Shown: positions 21,083 to 30,604, numbered from the stretch's first letter. The stretch: 64,000 nucleotides of DNA from FEN-1297 sp963710735 (GCA_963710735.1 CAVQBN010000007.1:1-64000); one strand, 5' to 3'. Numbers and translations are program-made. Notes: a model not told the origin generated them from the sequence alone.

Positions 21083-21475
21083 TCATTTGGACTGATAATT
21101 ATTTAATCCCGGAATTTTCACAGCAAGCTCAGAAATTAAATTTTTTACCTCCTGGAAATCGCTATTCTTATCAAAGAAGTAATCTGCACCTTCGGAAATA
21201 CATCTCTTTTTATATTGTGTATATGCATAGTTAGTATAGATACACACTTTTGGTTTGTAACCATTCTCTTTTATTTTTTTCAGAACTTCAAAACCGTTTA
21301 ACTCGGGCATCCTTAGATCCAATAATATAAAATCCGGTTTTTGTTCTTTAATAATATTTATGGCTTCAATACCGTTTTTTGCTTCTCCCACAATTTCAAT
21401 CTCATTAATATCTTTTAATGATTCTTTAATACGATCGCGAAGCAATTCAGAATCATCAGCAATAAGAATTTTCAT
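21083..21475 (-). CDS. single-domain response regulator
   Basis: A 130-residue receiver: acidic residues in IADDSELLRDR, phospho-acceptor in DFILLDLRMPELNGFEV, Thr in KVCIYTNYA, Lys in YFFDKNSDFQEV. The replacement of the usual hydrophobic/Ala-Ser run after the conserved Thr by NYAYTQYKKR resembles a subset of CheY-like proteins in this phylum. It lies 62 bases upstream of the 957-residue kinase on the same strand and may be its partner. No output domain is present. Confidence 0.88.
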   Translation of the reverse strand: MKILIADDSELLRDRIKESLKDINEIEIVGEAKNGIEAINIIKEQKPDFILLDLRMPELNGFEVLKKIKENGYKPKVCIYTNYAYTQYKKRCISEGADYFFDKNSDFQEVKNLISELAVKIPGLNNYQSK

Positions 21476-21671
21476 TATTTTTCCTTTACAGAATTTGTTA
21501 TTAGAAACTTAAGTCATCGAATGTATAGCGGGTATCAGGCAAATGCTGATTCTTTTGTAGGTAATTGCCTTACAGAAATTGATTTAGGATTGTGAGCATT
21601 TTTTGGTGAATTCGTACAGCAGACAAGATACTGCGGGAAGGCGCTGTTCGGTAAGTATTTAACAATTTTAC

Positions 21672-21820
21672 TTAATAACTGACGTTACGCAGCTTTGATA
21701 GATGACATCTTTCTTAAATAAACATCTATCTGTTCAATTATATTATCAATTTTATTTTGATTAATTACATTAGAATAAAGATGTCATCTTTTTACTTCTC
21801 TTTTTGCGTAAGGTGAGTTA
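21672..21820. mobile_element. MITE-like element A
   Basis: About 149 bases bounded by the inverted ends TTAATAACTGACGTTACGCA (21672-21691) and TTGCGTAAGGTGAGTTA (21804-21820), with a second inverted pair inside (GATGACATCTTT at 21701 and AAAGATGTCATC at 21778). It has no coding capacity. The end sequence is related to elements B and C next to it and to the element at 46573, so it is probably a non-autonomous transposon relic. Confidence 0.55.
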
Positions 21821-21832
21821 AAATAATATTAA

Positions 21833-22548
21833 AACTAAAGTTACGCAAGACTATGAACGGCACATGTCATACCCGCGAAAGCGGGTATCTACAATAACAA
21901 AAATAAGCGAAGAAGTGGATTTCCCCCCTCTGCCCGCCCATAGGCGTCAGCTTAACTATTTAGAATTTGAGTGCCCATGAGCAAAATTATCTTATTAACC
22001 GGTTGTTCGAAATAGATTTCATAACTAGTAAACTGTTAAAACAGTTGAATTATGTAGAGTTATTTTTATTAACATAGCACTCCTACCGGGGTGCGGGTTT
22101 GTTTTTAATTTGTTCTCTTTACAAGCATAAAACTCCTCTGGAGTTTGTGACTGACTCCGTTAGGAGTCATATGTTTGTAACAAGGCAGAAACTAACTTTA
22201 AAAGAACTCCGATAGGAGTTCCATGTTTCAACTTATTAACTGAAGTTACGCAACATAGCTTAAGGGGAGTGTCATACCCGCGCAAGCGGGTATCTACAAT
22301 ACAAAAATAAGCAGAAAAAAGATTCCCACTTTCGTGGGAATGACAATATAGGACATCAAAATTCATTTCTGCGTAACTTCAGTTATTAAGTTATAATAAC
22401 TGTAATTTATTTATATTTAAAAATTACAGTAATATCAAATAAAATTAAGTTGACGCCTTTGGCCTGCCGGACGGGAAGGTTTCGTGGGAGTGACAAATTA
22501 AAATTTTTTCCTTTTCAAAAATAATTTTTGCGTAAGGTGAGTTAATAA
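21833..22548. mobile_element. composite MITE-like element B
   Basis: The left end AACTAAAGTTACGCAA (21833-21848) faces the right end TTGCGTAAGGTGAGTTAATA (22528-22547). Inside are a GTCATACCCGCG palindrome (21866-21889), several AACTCC..GGAGTT-type short palindromes (about 22130-22222), the complete element C (22230-22392) and an AT-rich hairpin ACTGTAATTT/AAATTACAGT (22399-22430). No gene is seen. The right end repeats the right end of element A in direct orientation, so recombination between elements is possible. The pairing of ends is an inference. Confidence 0.45.
22230..22392. mobile_element. MITE-like element C
   Basis: 163 bases with terminal inverted repeats: TTATTAACTGAAGTTACGCA at the left and TGCGTAACTTCAGTTATTAA at the right, extended outwards by AAC/GTT, with one mismatch over 22 positions. 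The direct heptamer TTATTAA borders both ends. The interior holds GTCATACCCGCG...GCGGGTATC (22271-22295) and a GATTCCCAC/GTGGGAATG palindrome (22322-22344), and no ORF of note. The interior start resembles 21849-21916, so it and the left part of element B share ancestry. Confidence 0.7.
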
Positions 22549-22554
22549 TATATT

Positions 22555-22962
22555 CTATTCTAGCAGCCCGTTTATGGTAACATAATGGGTAAGTTCCGAA
22601 TTGTTTTTCATCCCCATTTTTAAGAGAAGGCGTGCCCTGTATGTGCTGACTGTTTTATCACTAATAAAAAGTTCACCGGCAATTTCTTTTATAGTTTTGC
22701 CCTGCGCAATCATGCGCATAATCTGGAATTCGCGGTCTGATAATAATTCATGGGGAAGATTTTTTGATTTGCCTTCAAGGTTTTTTGCTAATTTCTCTGC
22801 TAAAGCTTCACTAACATATTTCTCCCCGCCGACTATTTTCATAATTGCTTTAATCAACTCTTCGGGTGCGCTGGCTTTTGTCAAATAGCCCGAAGCGCCT
22901 GCTTTAAGTACCCGGACTGCATATTGTTCTTCGGAATGTAAGGAAAGAATAAGGACGTGCAA
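22555..22962 (-). pseudogene. NarL/LuxR-type response regulator, C-terminal part
   Basis: The frame begins near the end of the receiver (LHVLILSLHSEEQYAVRVLKAG, then GYLTKASAPEEL with the conserved Lys) and contains the complete LuxR-type HTH (LSDREFQIMRMIAQGKTIKEIAGELFISDKTVSTYRARLL). It joins the upstream frame by dropping one base near 22985 (restoring SEQPDLHVLIL). The whole regulator would be about 210 residues, the usual NarL/FixJ length. If the break is a sequence error, the gene is an ordinary DNA-binding response regulator paired with the kinase just upstream. Confidence 0.75.
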
Positions 22963-23187
22963 ATCCGGCTGTTCTGACTTTTAATTTTTTTAATACATCC
23001 AGGCCGTTCATATCCGGTAAGCGAAATGTCGAGAACTATAATATCATAATATTCGGAACGGGCTTTTTTTAATACTTCACTTCCCTCGCTTGCTTCATCA
23101 ATTACTGCTAATATCATCGATAGAAGTAAGTATTTGCTTTATTCCGGCGCGAACAATTGCGTGGTCGTCCGCAATTAAAATATTCAC
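22881..23187 (-). pseudogene. NarL-type response regulator, N-terminal receiver part
   Basis: A GTG at 23187 opens VNILIADDHAIVRAGIKQIL, a standard NarL receiver start. It overlaps the kinase stop codon (GTGA), the usual sign of translational coupling. Extra bases at about 23110 (restoring DDIS-VIDEASEGSEVL) and 23030 (restoring VLDISLPDMNGLDVLKK with the phospho-acceptor Asp) break the frame. All canonical receiver residues exist in the three frames, so the break is recent or artificial. Confidence 0.7.
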
Positions 23188-23889
23188 TTAAATTCTCCAC
23201 TTATTTCATTATGTAATTTTATTGAAACTTCTGTTCCGGTATTTTCTTCGCCTTTAAAATCTAACCGTTCCGTTCCAGTACCTCGCTCGCTCGCGTATAC
23301 CTATTAAACCAAGCGAATTCGAATCGTGAATTTTTTCTAAAGGAATACCCACCCCGTTATCCTTCAGGTTGATATAAACTTCTCCGTTTACTACTTCTAT
23401 TCTTATCTGCACATTTGTGGCTTTGGAATGCCTTACAACATTTGTTAATGTCTCCTGGATCATTCTAAAAACATTTAATGACAAGATGCTCTTCCAGTAA
23501 TATATTTTCTGGAATAATTGTAAGCTCAAAATTAATATCAGTTCTTTTTTGAATTTCTTCCGTTAACCATTCGATCGCTGCCGGCAGCCCCAAATCATCC
23601 AGAATACCGGGCCTGAGTTCTGCGGACAATCTCTGCACTGTTTTAATTGTTGAATCAATCATCCCGGACATAATATTTATTTTATCATTTACCGTTTTGT
23701 CTTTTAAATCCGCTTCTTTTTTAAGCCATGCCAGATCCATCTTCAGCGCGGTTAGCATTTGGCCTAAATCATCATGAATCTCTCTTGCTATATTACCCCT
23801 CTCATCTTCGCGTATGGATTGTAAATGCTGTGTTAAGCTTACGCAGCTCTTCTTTATTCTTTTGCAGTTCTACCCTTGCCCGTTCTCTT
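23184..23889 (-). pseudogene. HisKA_3 (NarX/DegS-type) histidine kinase, transmitter part
   Basis: The end of the kinase that starts at 26114. Joined frames give QSIREDERGNIAREIHDD with the phospho-acceptor His, the dimerisation helix (RLSAELRPGILDDLGLPAAIEWL) and a HATPase (IQETLTNVVRHSKATNVQI, DNGVGIP, LGLIGIRERA) ending GEFK at the TGA 23184-23186. Single extra bases at about 23830, 23480 and 23254 interrupt it. HisKA_3 kinases normally pair with NarL-type regulators, and one follows with a 4-base overlap. Confidence 0.72.
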
Positions 23890-24558
23890 TCAGTTATATC
23901 CAGTGCTATATTTAGGACCAGATTTTCTTTGACTCTTACAAAATCGGCATAAAAACCATTTTATCTTTCCTGTTGTTCTGAGTTTGATTTTATAAACTAA
24001 ATTATTTGACCCTCCGCTATTCATTGTGTTGGTTATATATTTTGCCGGTTCCGGGTTATTTGTAAAAAAATCATAAACTTCAATACCAATTAATTCTCTT
24101 ATTTTGCCTTTCGATTCCAAATAACTTCCTTCATTCGCCACTGCCAGTATAATTTTATTTTGCTCATTTCTATGCCAAAGAGTTGCCAGGCCGGGGATTG
24201 ATTTAAATATGTTTTGAAATAATTCCTCGTTTTGTCTTATGTCGATTAAAGCATTTTTCAATCCAGTAATATTGTGAGATATTGTTGCAATAGATTTTAT
24301 TCTGCCGTCGTTTTCTTTAATCGGGTACAAACTGTCATGAAACCAATATTTCTCACCTTTCCATTCTAACTCTGTTTCTTCAACAATTCTTTCACCGGTT
24401 ATGCAAATCTTTTGAAATCTTTCCTCAAATTTGCGGGCATATTTTAATTCATGTAAATCTCTAAAAGTTTTTCCAATAACATCATTTTGGCTTAAGCCGT
24501 ATTTCGATGAACCGTTGTAATAGATATAATTTCCGTTTAGATCCTGAATAAAAATCAA
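23890..24558 (-). pseudogene. PAS-PAS part of the frameshifted HisKA_3 kinase
   Basis: Two PAS units: DLIFIQDLNGNYIYYNGSS ... TISHNITGLK and LFQNIFKSIPGLATLW ... TTGKIKWF. After KIKWF the frame shifts near 23950; the other frame reads DFVRVKENLVLNIALDITERERARVELQ, the usual linker to the transmitter. The join to the upstream part needs one base restored near 24593 (SLKESEERLRTLIENSEDL). It is a fragment of one gene rather than an independent protein. Confidence 0.65.
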
Positions 24559-24575
24559 ATCTTCGGAGTTTTCTA

Positions 24576-26114
24576 TTAAAGTGCGCAGACGTTCTTCGCT
24601 CTCCTTAAAGATTTTTCCGCATTTTTGCGTTCTGTAATATCTCGTGCAGATGAATGCATATAATTTATGCGGTTTATAATAATCCTCTTGTTATTAAATT
24701 CCGTATCAACTTTATGACCGTCTTTTGTAAGAATTTTTGCCTCTGTTAATAATTCTTCACCGCTCATTATCCTCTCATGAAAAGATAAATAAGCATTTAG
24801 ATCCTGAGTGTCATGTAAATCCCGGATTGTCATATTCAGCAATTCTCTTTTTGTGTAACCGGTTAGCTGGCAGGCTGCTTGATTAACTAATATAAACCGG
24901 GATTCCGAATCCGAAACAAAGACAGCGTCCCGGGATCCTTCAAAGATAGCTTCTATCCACGCATACGAATTCAGTAATTTCTCTTCTGCTCGTTTTCTAT
25001 CTGTAATATCCTGCACGGTACCGACCATTCTTATCGGTTTTCCGTCTCCGTCACAATATATTTTGCCGATGGTATGATGAAATCGAATTTCTCCATTCCT
25101 TAAAATTCTATGTTCACTTTCATAAGGTTTAACTTCCTCCACCGCGGCTTTCACTTTTTCCTTAACAAGCTCTTTATCCTCTTCTAAAACTGCATTAAGA
25201 TATTTATTAAAATCTATTTCCTCACCCTGTTCCCAGCCGAATAACCTGTAAGTTTCATCCGACCAATATATTTCATCCGGAATTATCTCCCATCTCCAGC
25301 TTCCCAAATGTGCTAATTCCTGTGCTTCATTAAGATTACTGCGAATATCCAGAAGATTATCTTCACTCTCCTTAAGCGCTTCCACTTCCCGGGTTAGTTT
25401 TTCATTAATGTTAATCCATTGAAGAGTTTTTTCATAAACCAGATTTTCCAAAAGGCTCTCATGCCTTTTAACTTCACCCTCAACAGATTTTCTTTGGTCA
25501 ATGTTTGTAATACAAACACCGTATAAGGCAGGCTGCCCTTTACGCGATGTTAGAACGGAAACTTCAATAGAAGCATAAAACTTAAGAGACTTAGGTTTTA
25601 TCATTCTTAATTCACAAGAGTGCTGGCCCCAAACTGCAACAATATTTTTAATCAATTTATAATAAATTTTCCGGTCTTCTTTTAAGATAAAGTCAACTAT
25701 GGTTTTGTTTATTAATCCGGCGCGGCTGACTCCAAGCATTTTACAAGCTGCACGGTTGGCTTCCTGGATAATATCTTTCTTGTTTATTATTATATATCCT
25801 ACAGGTGCATATTCAAATACATCTGAATATTTTTTACGTTCTTTTTTAAACTTTAGTTGTGCCGAATGTAATTTTTTATTTTGCGTTTCAAGTTTAGCAA
25901 GGCGGGCTTTTAATTTTGGCATTGTTTTTTTTACTTCGGCAGGTATGTTCTTAACTGCGCCGGTTGGGTTGCCGTTTATTTTATTTTCAGAAGGTTCTTT
26001 AAGTTTACTGCTTTTGATAATGGTTTTTCCCTTTTTCGAGGAAGCTTTTGTACTATAACTTTTTCCATCATTTTTTTTATTATGCGAATAATTTTTATTG
26101 TTTTTATTCAGCAT
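24576..26114 (-). pseudogene. N-terminal coiled-coil and PAS part of the frameshifted HisKA_3 kinase
   Basis: 512 codons. Residues 1-65 are Lys/Ser-rich and probably disordered; 65-95 form a coiled coil; PAS at about 95-215 (EYAPVGYIIINKKDIIQEANRAACKMLG), a second coiled coil, PAS_3 at about 265-375 (LGSWRWEIIPDEIYWSDETYRLFGW) and PAS at about 378-500. It ends RRAKNVCAL just after a DITERKNAEKSL linker, where an A is missing at about 24593. No membrane segment is seen, so the complete kinase would be cytosolic, about 975 residues. Confidence 0.72.
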
Positions 26115-26322
26115 TATATAATAACCCCGTTTTCATTGCAAAGAAGAAATATTAAATATTTTTATTGGACCGGTATGGGAGTGTGGTTTTTAATAATCTA
26201 TCTTTTAATTACTTATAACATAATCATTTAAATGCTCTTTGTAAACAACAAAAAGAAATAACTAACTTATTGCCTGGTTCGCTGCACTAACTACTTACCG
26301 AAAGGATTGAGTGTAACCATTT

Positions 26323-26416
26323 TTTCTTATCATGTCAATCCTCTAATCCACAAAATCCAGGTTCAGACATTCTTAATCCTGCCAATCCTTTAATCCTGAG
26401 AATCCTGGTTCAGACA
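26323..26416. repeat. 47-bp tandem repeat, two copies
   Basis: Read on the minus strand, each unit starts TGTCTGAACC and carries repeated AGGATT motifs, ending near TTAAGAA. The first unit (26370-26416) is close to the units at 27126-27266; the second (26323-26369) is more diverged. The first unit overlaps the last codons of the GxxExxY frame, so the protein tail NQDSQD is encoded by the repeat itself. Confidence 0.8.
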
Positions 26417-26695
26417 TTTATTATATAATCTCTTAAACTCCAAGCTCTTTGCACCAAAATTTATAAGTAATCCGATTTCCATATTATAAGCTTCCAGATA
26501 ATTTTTTGCTTGCGCAAGGTGCACGTCTTCTAATTGTATTAATGCCTTAAGCTCAACCATTATTTTCTCTTCAACAAAAAAGTCGACTCTCCTTGTACCT
26601 ATATTATACCCCTTATAAAATATCGGCATCTCCTTTTCTCTTTCAAAAGCTAATCCTTCAAGATTCATTTCAATAGCAAGTGCACGCTGATAGAT

Positions 26696-26956
26696 TTAGC
26701 CCGTGAAATAGTTTTTGTTTCTATTACGGATGTAACGTTTACCATAAGTTGATTTTAAATATTTCTCTCTATGTGTTGCATCCTGTTGATGCAGGCAGCC
26801 TTCAAAATAGATAAGCTTCAAAGGTCTTCTTTTTTTAGTTGATTGAACAAGACCATTATTATGTTCTTCGATACGCTTCATTAAATTTCTTGTATAACCA
26901 GTATACCAATAGCCATCGCTGCACTCTAACACATATACATAAAAATAATTAGACAT
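26696..26956 (-). CDS. GIY-YIG nuclease domain protein (UPF0213-like)
   Basis: An 86-residue single-domain GIY-YIG protein. The strand pair is YVYVLECSDGYWYTGYT (a YVY-WYTGYT variant of GIY-YIG), the conserved Arg lies in NLMKRIEEHN, and the catalytic Glu is likely in ATHREKYLKSTYG. The protein ends NYFTG, whose codons are the right inverted repeat of the element that carries it. The ATG is two bases after the left inverted repeat. It fills the whole element and interrupts the GxxExxY gene. By family knowledge the domain cuts or nicks DNA; a role in moving its own element is an inference. Confidence 0.88.
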   Translation of the reverse strand: MSNYFYVYVLECSDGYWYTGYTRNLMKRIEEHNNGLVQSTKKRRPLKLIYFEGCLHQQDATHREKYLKSTYGKRYIRNRNKNYFTG

Positions 26957-26971
26957 AATATTTCACGGGCT
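26698..26971 (-). mobile_element. 274-bp GIY-YIG insertion element with perfect 13-bp terminal inverted repeats
   Basis: The ends AGCCCGTGAAATA (26698-26710) and TATTTCACGGGCT (26959-26971) are perfect inverted repeats and coincide with the break in the GxxExxY gene. The only gene is the GIY-YIG protein; its start lies two bases inside one repeat and its stop codon TAA shares its first base with the other. Removing the element (with about three extra bases) restores the GxxExxY frame. No target-site duplication is obvious. It differs from known IS families in having no DDE, HUH or serine recombinase. Confidence 0.78.
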
Positions 26972-27125
26972 GAACCTCTTGAAAGCCATTTCCTATAATA
27001 GAATGTACCCTCATTGCGCAGCCGATTATACGCTTTGTTATCTCTTCATACTTCATTGTCTGAACCATGATTCACCCGATTTTACGATTTCCTTGATTTA
27101 TAAATATTGTAATTCATAATGTATT

Positions 27126-27266
27126 TTTTTTAATCCCGTAAATCCCTTAATCCTGAAAATCCTGGTTCAGACATTCTTAATCCCGTAAATCCCTTAATCC
27201 TGAGAATCCAGCTTCAGACATTCTTAATCCTGCTAATCCTTTAATCCTGAGAATCCTGGTTCAGAC
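27126..27266. repeat. 47-bp tandem repeat, three copies
   Basis: Three head-to-tail units, each exactly 47 bases, reading on the minus strand TGTCTGAACC-AGGATTCTCAGGATTA and so on. Units two and three differ from each other at only a few positions. The first unit begins at the stop codon of the restriction-modification gene remnant (GTC-TGA, 27261-27266), and the array ends about 70 bases before the GxxExxY start, where a TGGTTCAGACA fragment recurs. Confidence 0.88.
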
Positions 27267-28410
27267 ATTTATTTCATCAATCTCCTTCATTATCCTATCA
27301 GTCTCAACCAGCGCTACGATAATTTTCTGGTAGTGCTCAATTTCCTCGTTAGTAAGCTTACGGCCTTTACGGTCTTTCAGCCATTTTTGCGCGGGCTGAT
27401 AACCTCCGATATAGAAATTCCACGCAGCCTCCGGCACTTTGCCGAAGTACTGTTCCTCATTAATAATAACATTACCATTATTGTATTTTATTTTCTCTAC
27501 AACATCCGAACCTAATTTGGGGAATGTTGTAATAAACTGGTTTACTTTTGGCGATTCCAGTAAATGCAGTAAGCGGAGTTCCGTACCTAATTTTACAAGC
27601 TCTTTAAATGTCTTTTTGTCTTTTGGATAAGGTACACGCGGGAAATCTATCTTTAAAAACTCTTTATATTTTTTACGGTAAGACGGTGAATGTAAAACTG
27701 CATAAATGTAATCTAATATTTCTTCCGGTTTTGTTTTGCCAATTATTTTTTCAATTTCTTCTACAATTTCTTTTTTTAGATTAGGTACTTTTGTGCCATC
27801 TTCTAGAATAAAGATAGAATGGAGAATGCATATGCTGTTTCCTTAAGTCTGCAAGAGATATTGCACACATGTCACTAGATTTAATTGATGTTACAAATAC
27901 ATGCTGAAAATTAAACGTCGTTAATTGCATTGACAAGAAATAAGGCAAAATTATCTTGAAAACAAATTTTTCATTAACTTCACCTATCGAAAATCCATCT
28001 ATCTATTAAATCAACGAATAATAAATCAATCTTATATCAAATGGTCTGATATATCATAACTATCGAATAAATTTTCCATTCTTATTTAATTAACTTTTTT
28101 TCTTGCTATCACTTAATTTCCAATCTCGCGTATCTTTTAATCCATATAATGCTTTTAATAAAGAATCTGAAATTTTAACTTATAAAATCATTTAATCTTG
28201 TTTCTAAATCCTTTCTGTTAAAAGATACAATGAAATTATCTCTGTGTGTTTTAATTCCACTTGAGAATAGCTTAAAAATATTTCACTAACTTAAAACCTT
28301 GTATATAATTTTCTATTTCTTGAAAATCTTTTAGAACAAAAAAATAATTTGGTTCTAATAACTTTTAAGTTTTTCCAAGTAATTGTATCTAAATTCATTT
28401 TCATTAAGTA
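27261..28410 (-). pseudogene. type IIG/ISP restriction-modification gene, decayed 3' part
   Basis: From about 27812 to the TGA at 27261 one frame is open and reads EDGTKVPNLKKEI ... LDYIYAVLHSPSYRKKY ... YFGKVPEAAWNFYIGGYQPA ... WLKDRKGRKLT, the conserved specificity/C-terminal region of type ISP enzymes. Between 27830 and 28410 the homologous protein can be followed only through many frame changes and stops (SSGIKTHRDNF, YGLKDTRDWKLSD, FQHVFVTSIKSSD). The gene is therefore broken in its target-recognition region while both flanks are well kept. Confidence 0.8.
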
Positions 28411-30345
28411 TTAAAAATTTTTTATTCTTTTCCCATAAAGTTCAGCAAATTTTACAATCCCGAGTTTATCTTTTATAACTGACTTTCTAATCATAATAGA
28501 AATTGCAACGCCTTGCTGGATATCAAAAACATTTTCATCCTTGCTTCCGTCAGGTGCAGTTTCTTTCTTCTTTGCATTGCCATGTAAATCCAAAACATAG
28601 ATTTCATCAAAAGTTTCAAGTAAATGTTTTCTCATTTGCCTGTGAATAATTCCATCCAAAAAAGAATTATTCGTAATCATTGCCACAATGCCGGATTTAT
28701 TCTTTTCAATATAATGTTCGGCATAGCGAATGAATTTTATATAATCATCTGATAGCGGCTGTATGTTTCTTTCATTCAAATCCTTTTTGTAATCTTTAAT
28801 TAAATCTGTAATCCACTTTCCTTTGTTGGAAGAGCTAACGCTGTATGGCGGATTACCGATAACAACCATAATCGGCGTATCATTTTTTATTAAGGATGCT
28901 TCTTTGGATTCTTCTGCAATACTTTCGGCAAAACCAAACCCGGTAAAAAGATCTCCAAAGTTGTCGGCTTCTTCCAGTGAATTTGTAAGGTAAATTCCCA
29001 AACGTCTGTTAAAATGTTTAAAGCCGGTTGCCTTAAAAGCCATACTTAGTTTAAGATGTGCAATTGTGTAAGGCGCCATCATAATTTCAAAACCATGAAT
29101 GCGGGGAAGCAGATCATGGTGAACATAAGCAGGCCAGCGGCCTATTTGTCCGCCGTCTTTTAACCGCAAATAAATGCTTCTAATAACTGCGCTGAGAAAA
29201 GTACCGGTTCCCGCTGCGGGATCCAGAATTTGAACTTTGTGAATATCGTTTTGCAGTTTTGTTGTATCGGCTAAACCGTTCGCCAAACCAAATTCTTTTG
29301 TAAGCAGGTAATCAACCGCACGGACAATAAACCTTACAACCGGCTGAGGAGTATAATAAGCTCCCATTTTTTTACGAAGTTCCGCATCGTACTCCCTTAA
29401 AAAATCTTCATAAAAATGTATCACCGGGTCGGGCCCCTCTTGTGTATTTCCCCATAAATCATCCTTAAAATACTGCTTCATTAATTGCGGTACGTTTGCA
29501 TGAGAAAAAACCTCGCAAAGTTCATCTACTATATATTCCAGCCGTTTATCAAAATCGGCACCGGTTATATGGTCAAAAAAATGTCTTAAGAATGGATTAG
29601 ATTTCGGAACAAGATCGCGAGCCTCACGCCTTGAAAAATTATCCGGCGTATCATCAAAATATCTTGCAACAAAAAGCCCGTAAACTAAAGTCTGTGCATA
29701 CATGTCGGCAAAAGCATCCGTTGAAAGATCATGCACAAGTAGTTTTTTAATTGTGTTATATATTTTAATAATTTCAGAATTTTTCTCGGAATCAACCGAG
29801 AGGAATTGCAATAAATTATCACGAATTCTTTGAGCTTTGCCGCCCATAATTTTTGCAAGATGCAATCCGCTTTTTATAGGCTCTTTATGAGATTTAGTAA
29901 AATCTAATAAAGATTTCTCAAGGTGTTCATAGTTTTGGGGAAAAGGGGTAATCGTTCTGTTCTTAATATCGTTATCTGCAATTTTGATTGGCTCTTCATA
30001 ACGAATACCGTTTCTATAAAAACGGAATTCAACATAATCGGTTAGAACCAAATTTGCATATCCGTAATATCTTGCCATCTGTTCTGATTTTTCAATCTTG
30101 TCTAAAGATACGCCGATATTTTTTGCTTCGATATAAAGGATAGGGATACCGGATTTTAAAATTCTAAAGTCCGGTTTATTCCCCTCTATTGCTTTAGCAT
30201 CATGGTCAATTCTACTAACATTAATTGATTCAAAAATTCCTTTTAGCAGTATTTCAAAATCAGTACGGTAACCCATTTCACTTGTTTCTTCGTAGCTGAA
30301 TTTAGTAGAGATGGAATGTATATAATTTTCAAAAATATTTTTCAT
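28411..30345 (-). pseudogene. type IIG/ISP restriction-modification enzyme, N-terminal nuclease and methylase part
   Basis: A 644-codon frame. Residues about 1-130 are a PD-(D/E)XK-like nuclease (PDFRILKSGIPILYIEAKN with D...ExK). Residues about 130-310 are the connecting helical region, and 320-640 the N6-adenine methylase with SAM motif ILDPAAGTGTFLSAV and catalytic motif VIGNPPYSV. It stops at YGKRIKNF, where homologues continue for another 400 or so residues with target recognition. Without that region it is unlikely to methylate a specific site, and a nuclease without matching methylation would be harmful. The nuclease and methylase motifs are intact. Confidence 0.85.
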
Positions 30346-30604
30346 GAATCACTTTTGGATTTAATTAAGGTTTAATACTATAGTAGGCCTTATCGACTGC
30401 TTTGAATGGCGAAATAGGAACTGGAATCATAACCCCCAACAATTTTTTGTTATAATAAATTTAACTTAAATAATTTTTATTAAAAATACATTAAATATTT
30501 TGATAAAAATTGCAATATTTTATAAATTTCAATTTATAAAATAATAAGGATCCAGGTCCGGGCTTAAATACCGTAATAACCTTTATATACTAACAAGGGG
30601 AAAC

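Larger units (their letters stand above)
26390..27056 (-). pseudogene. GxxExxY / PD-(D/E)XK-like gene interrupted by an insertion
   Basis: The 5' part, MKYEEITKRIIGCAMRVHSI then GNGFQEV (27056 to 26972), and the 3' part, IYQRALAIEMNLEGLAFERE ... VDFFVEEKIMVELKA ... IGLLINFGAKSLEFKRLY (26697 to 26390), join into one about 125-residue GxxExxY protein. The insertion falls inside the signature itself, between GFQEV and IY. The C-terminal nuclease-like motifs (D..., VELKA) are intact. A restart at the ATG 26668 would give a 92-residue protein lacking the signature. The family's function is not settled; it resembles the PDDEXK_3 nuclease fold. Confidence 0.85.

Noticed and set aside
27126..27266. 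CRISPR array
   Set aside because: The units are 47 bases, contiguous and differ by internal substitutions; there are no unique spacers and no cas genes.
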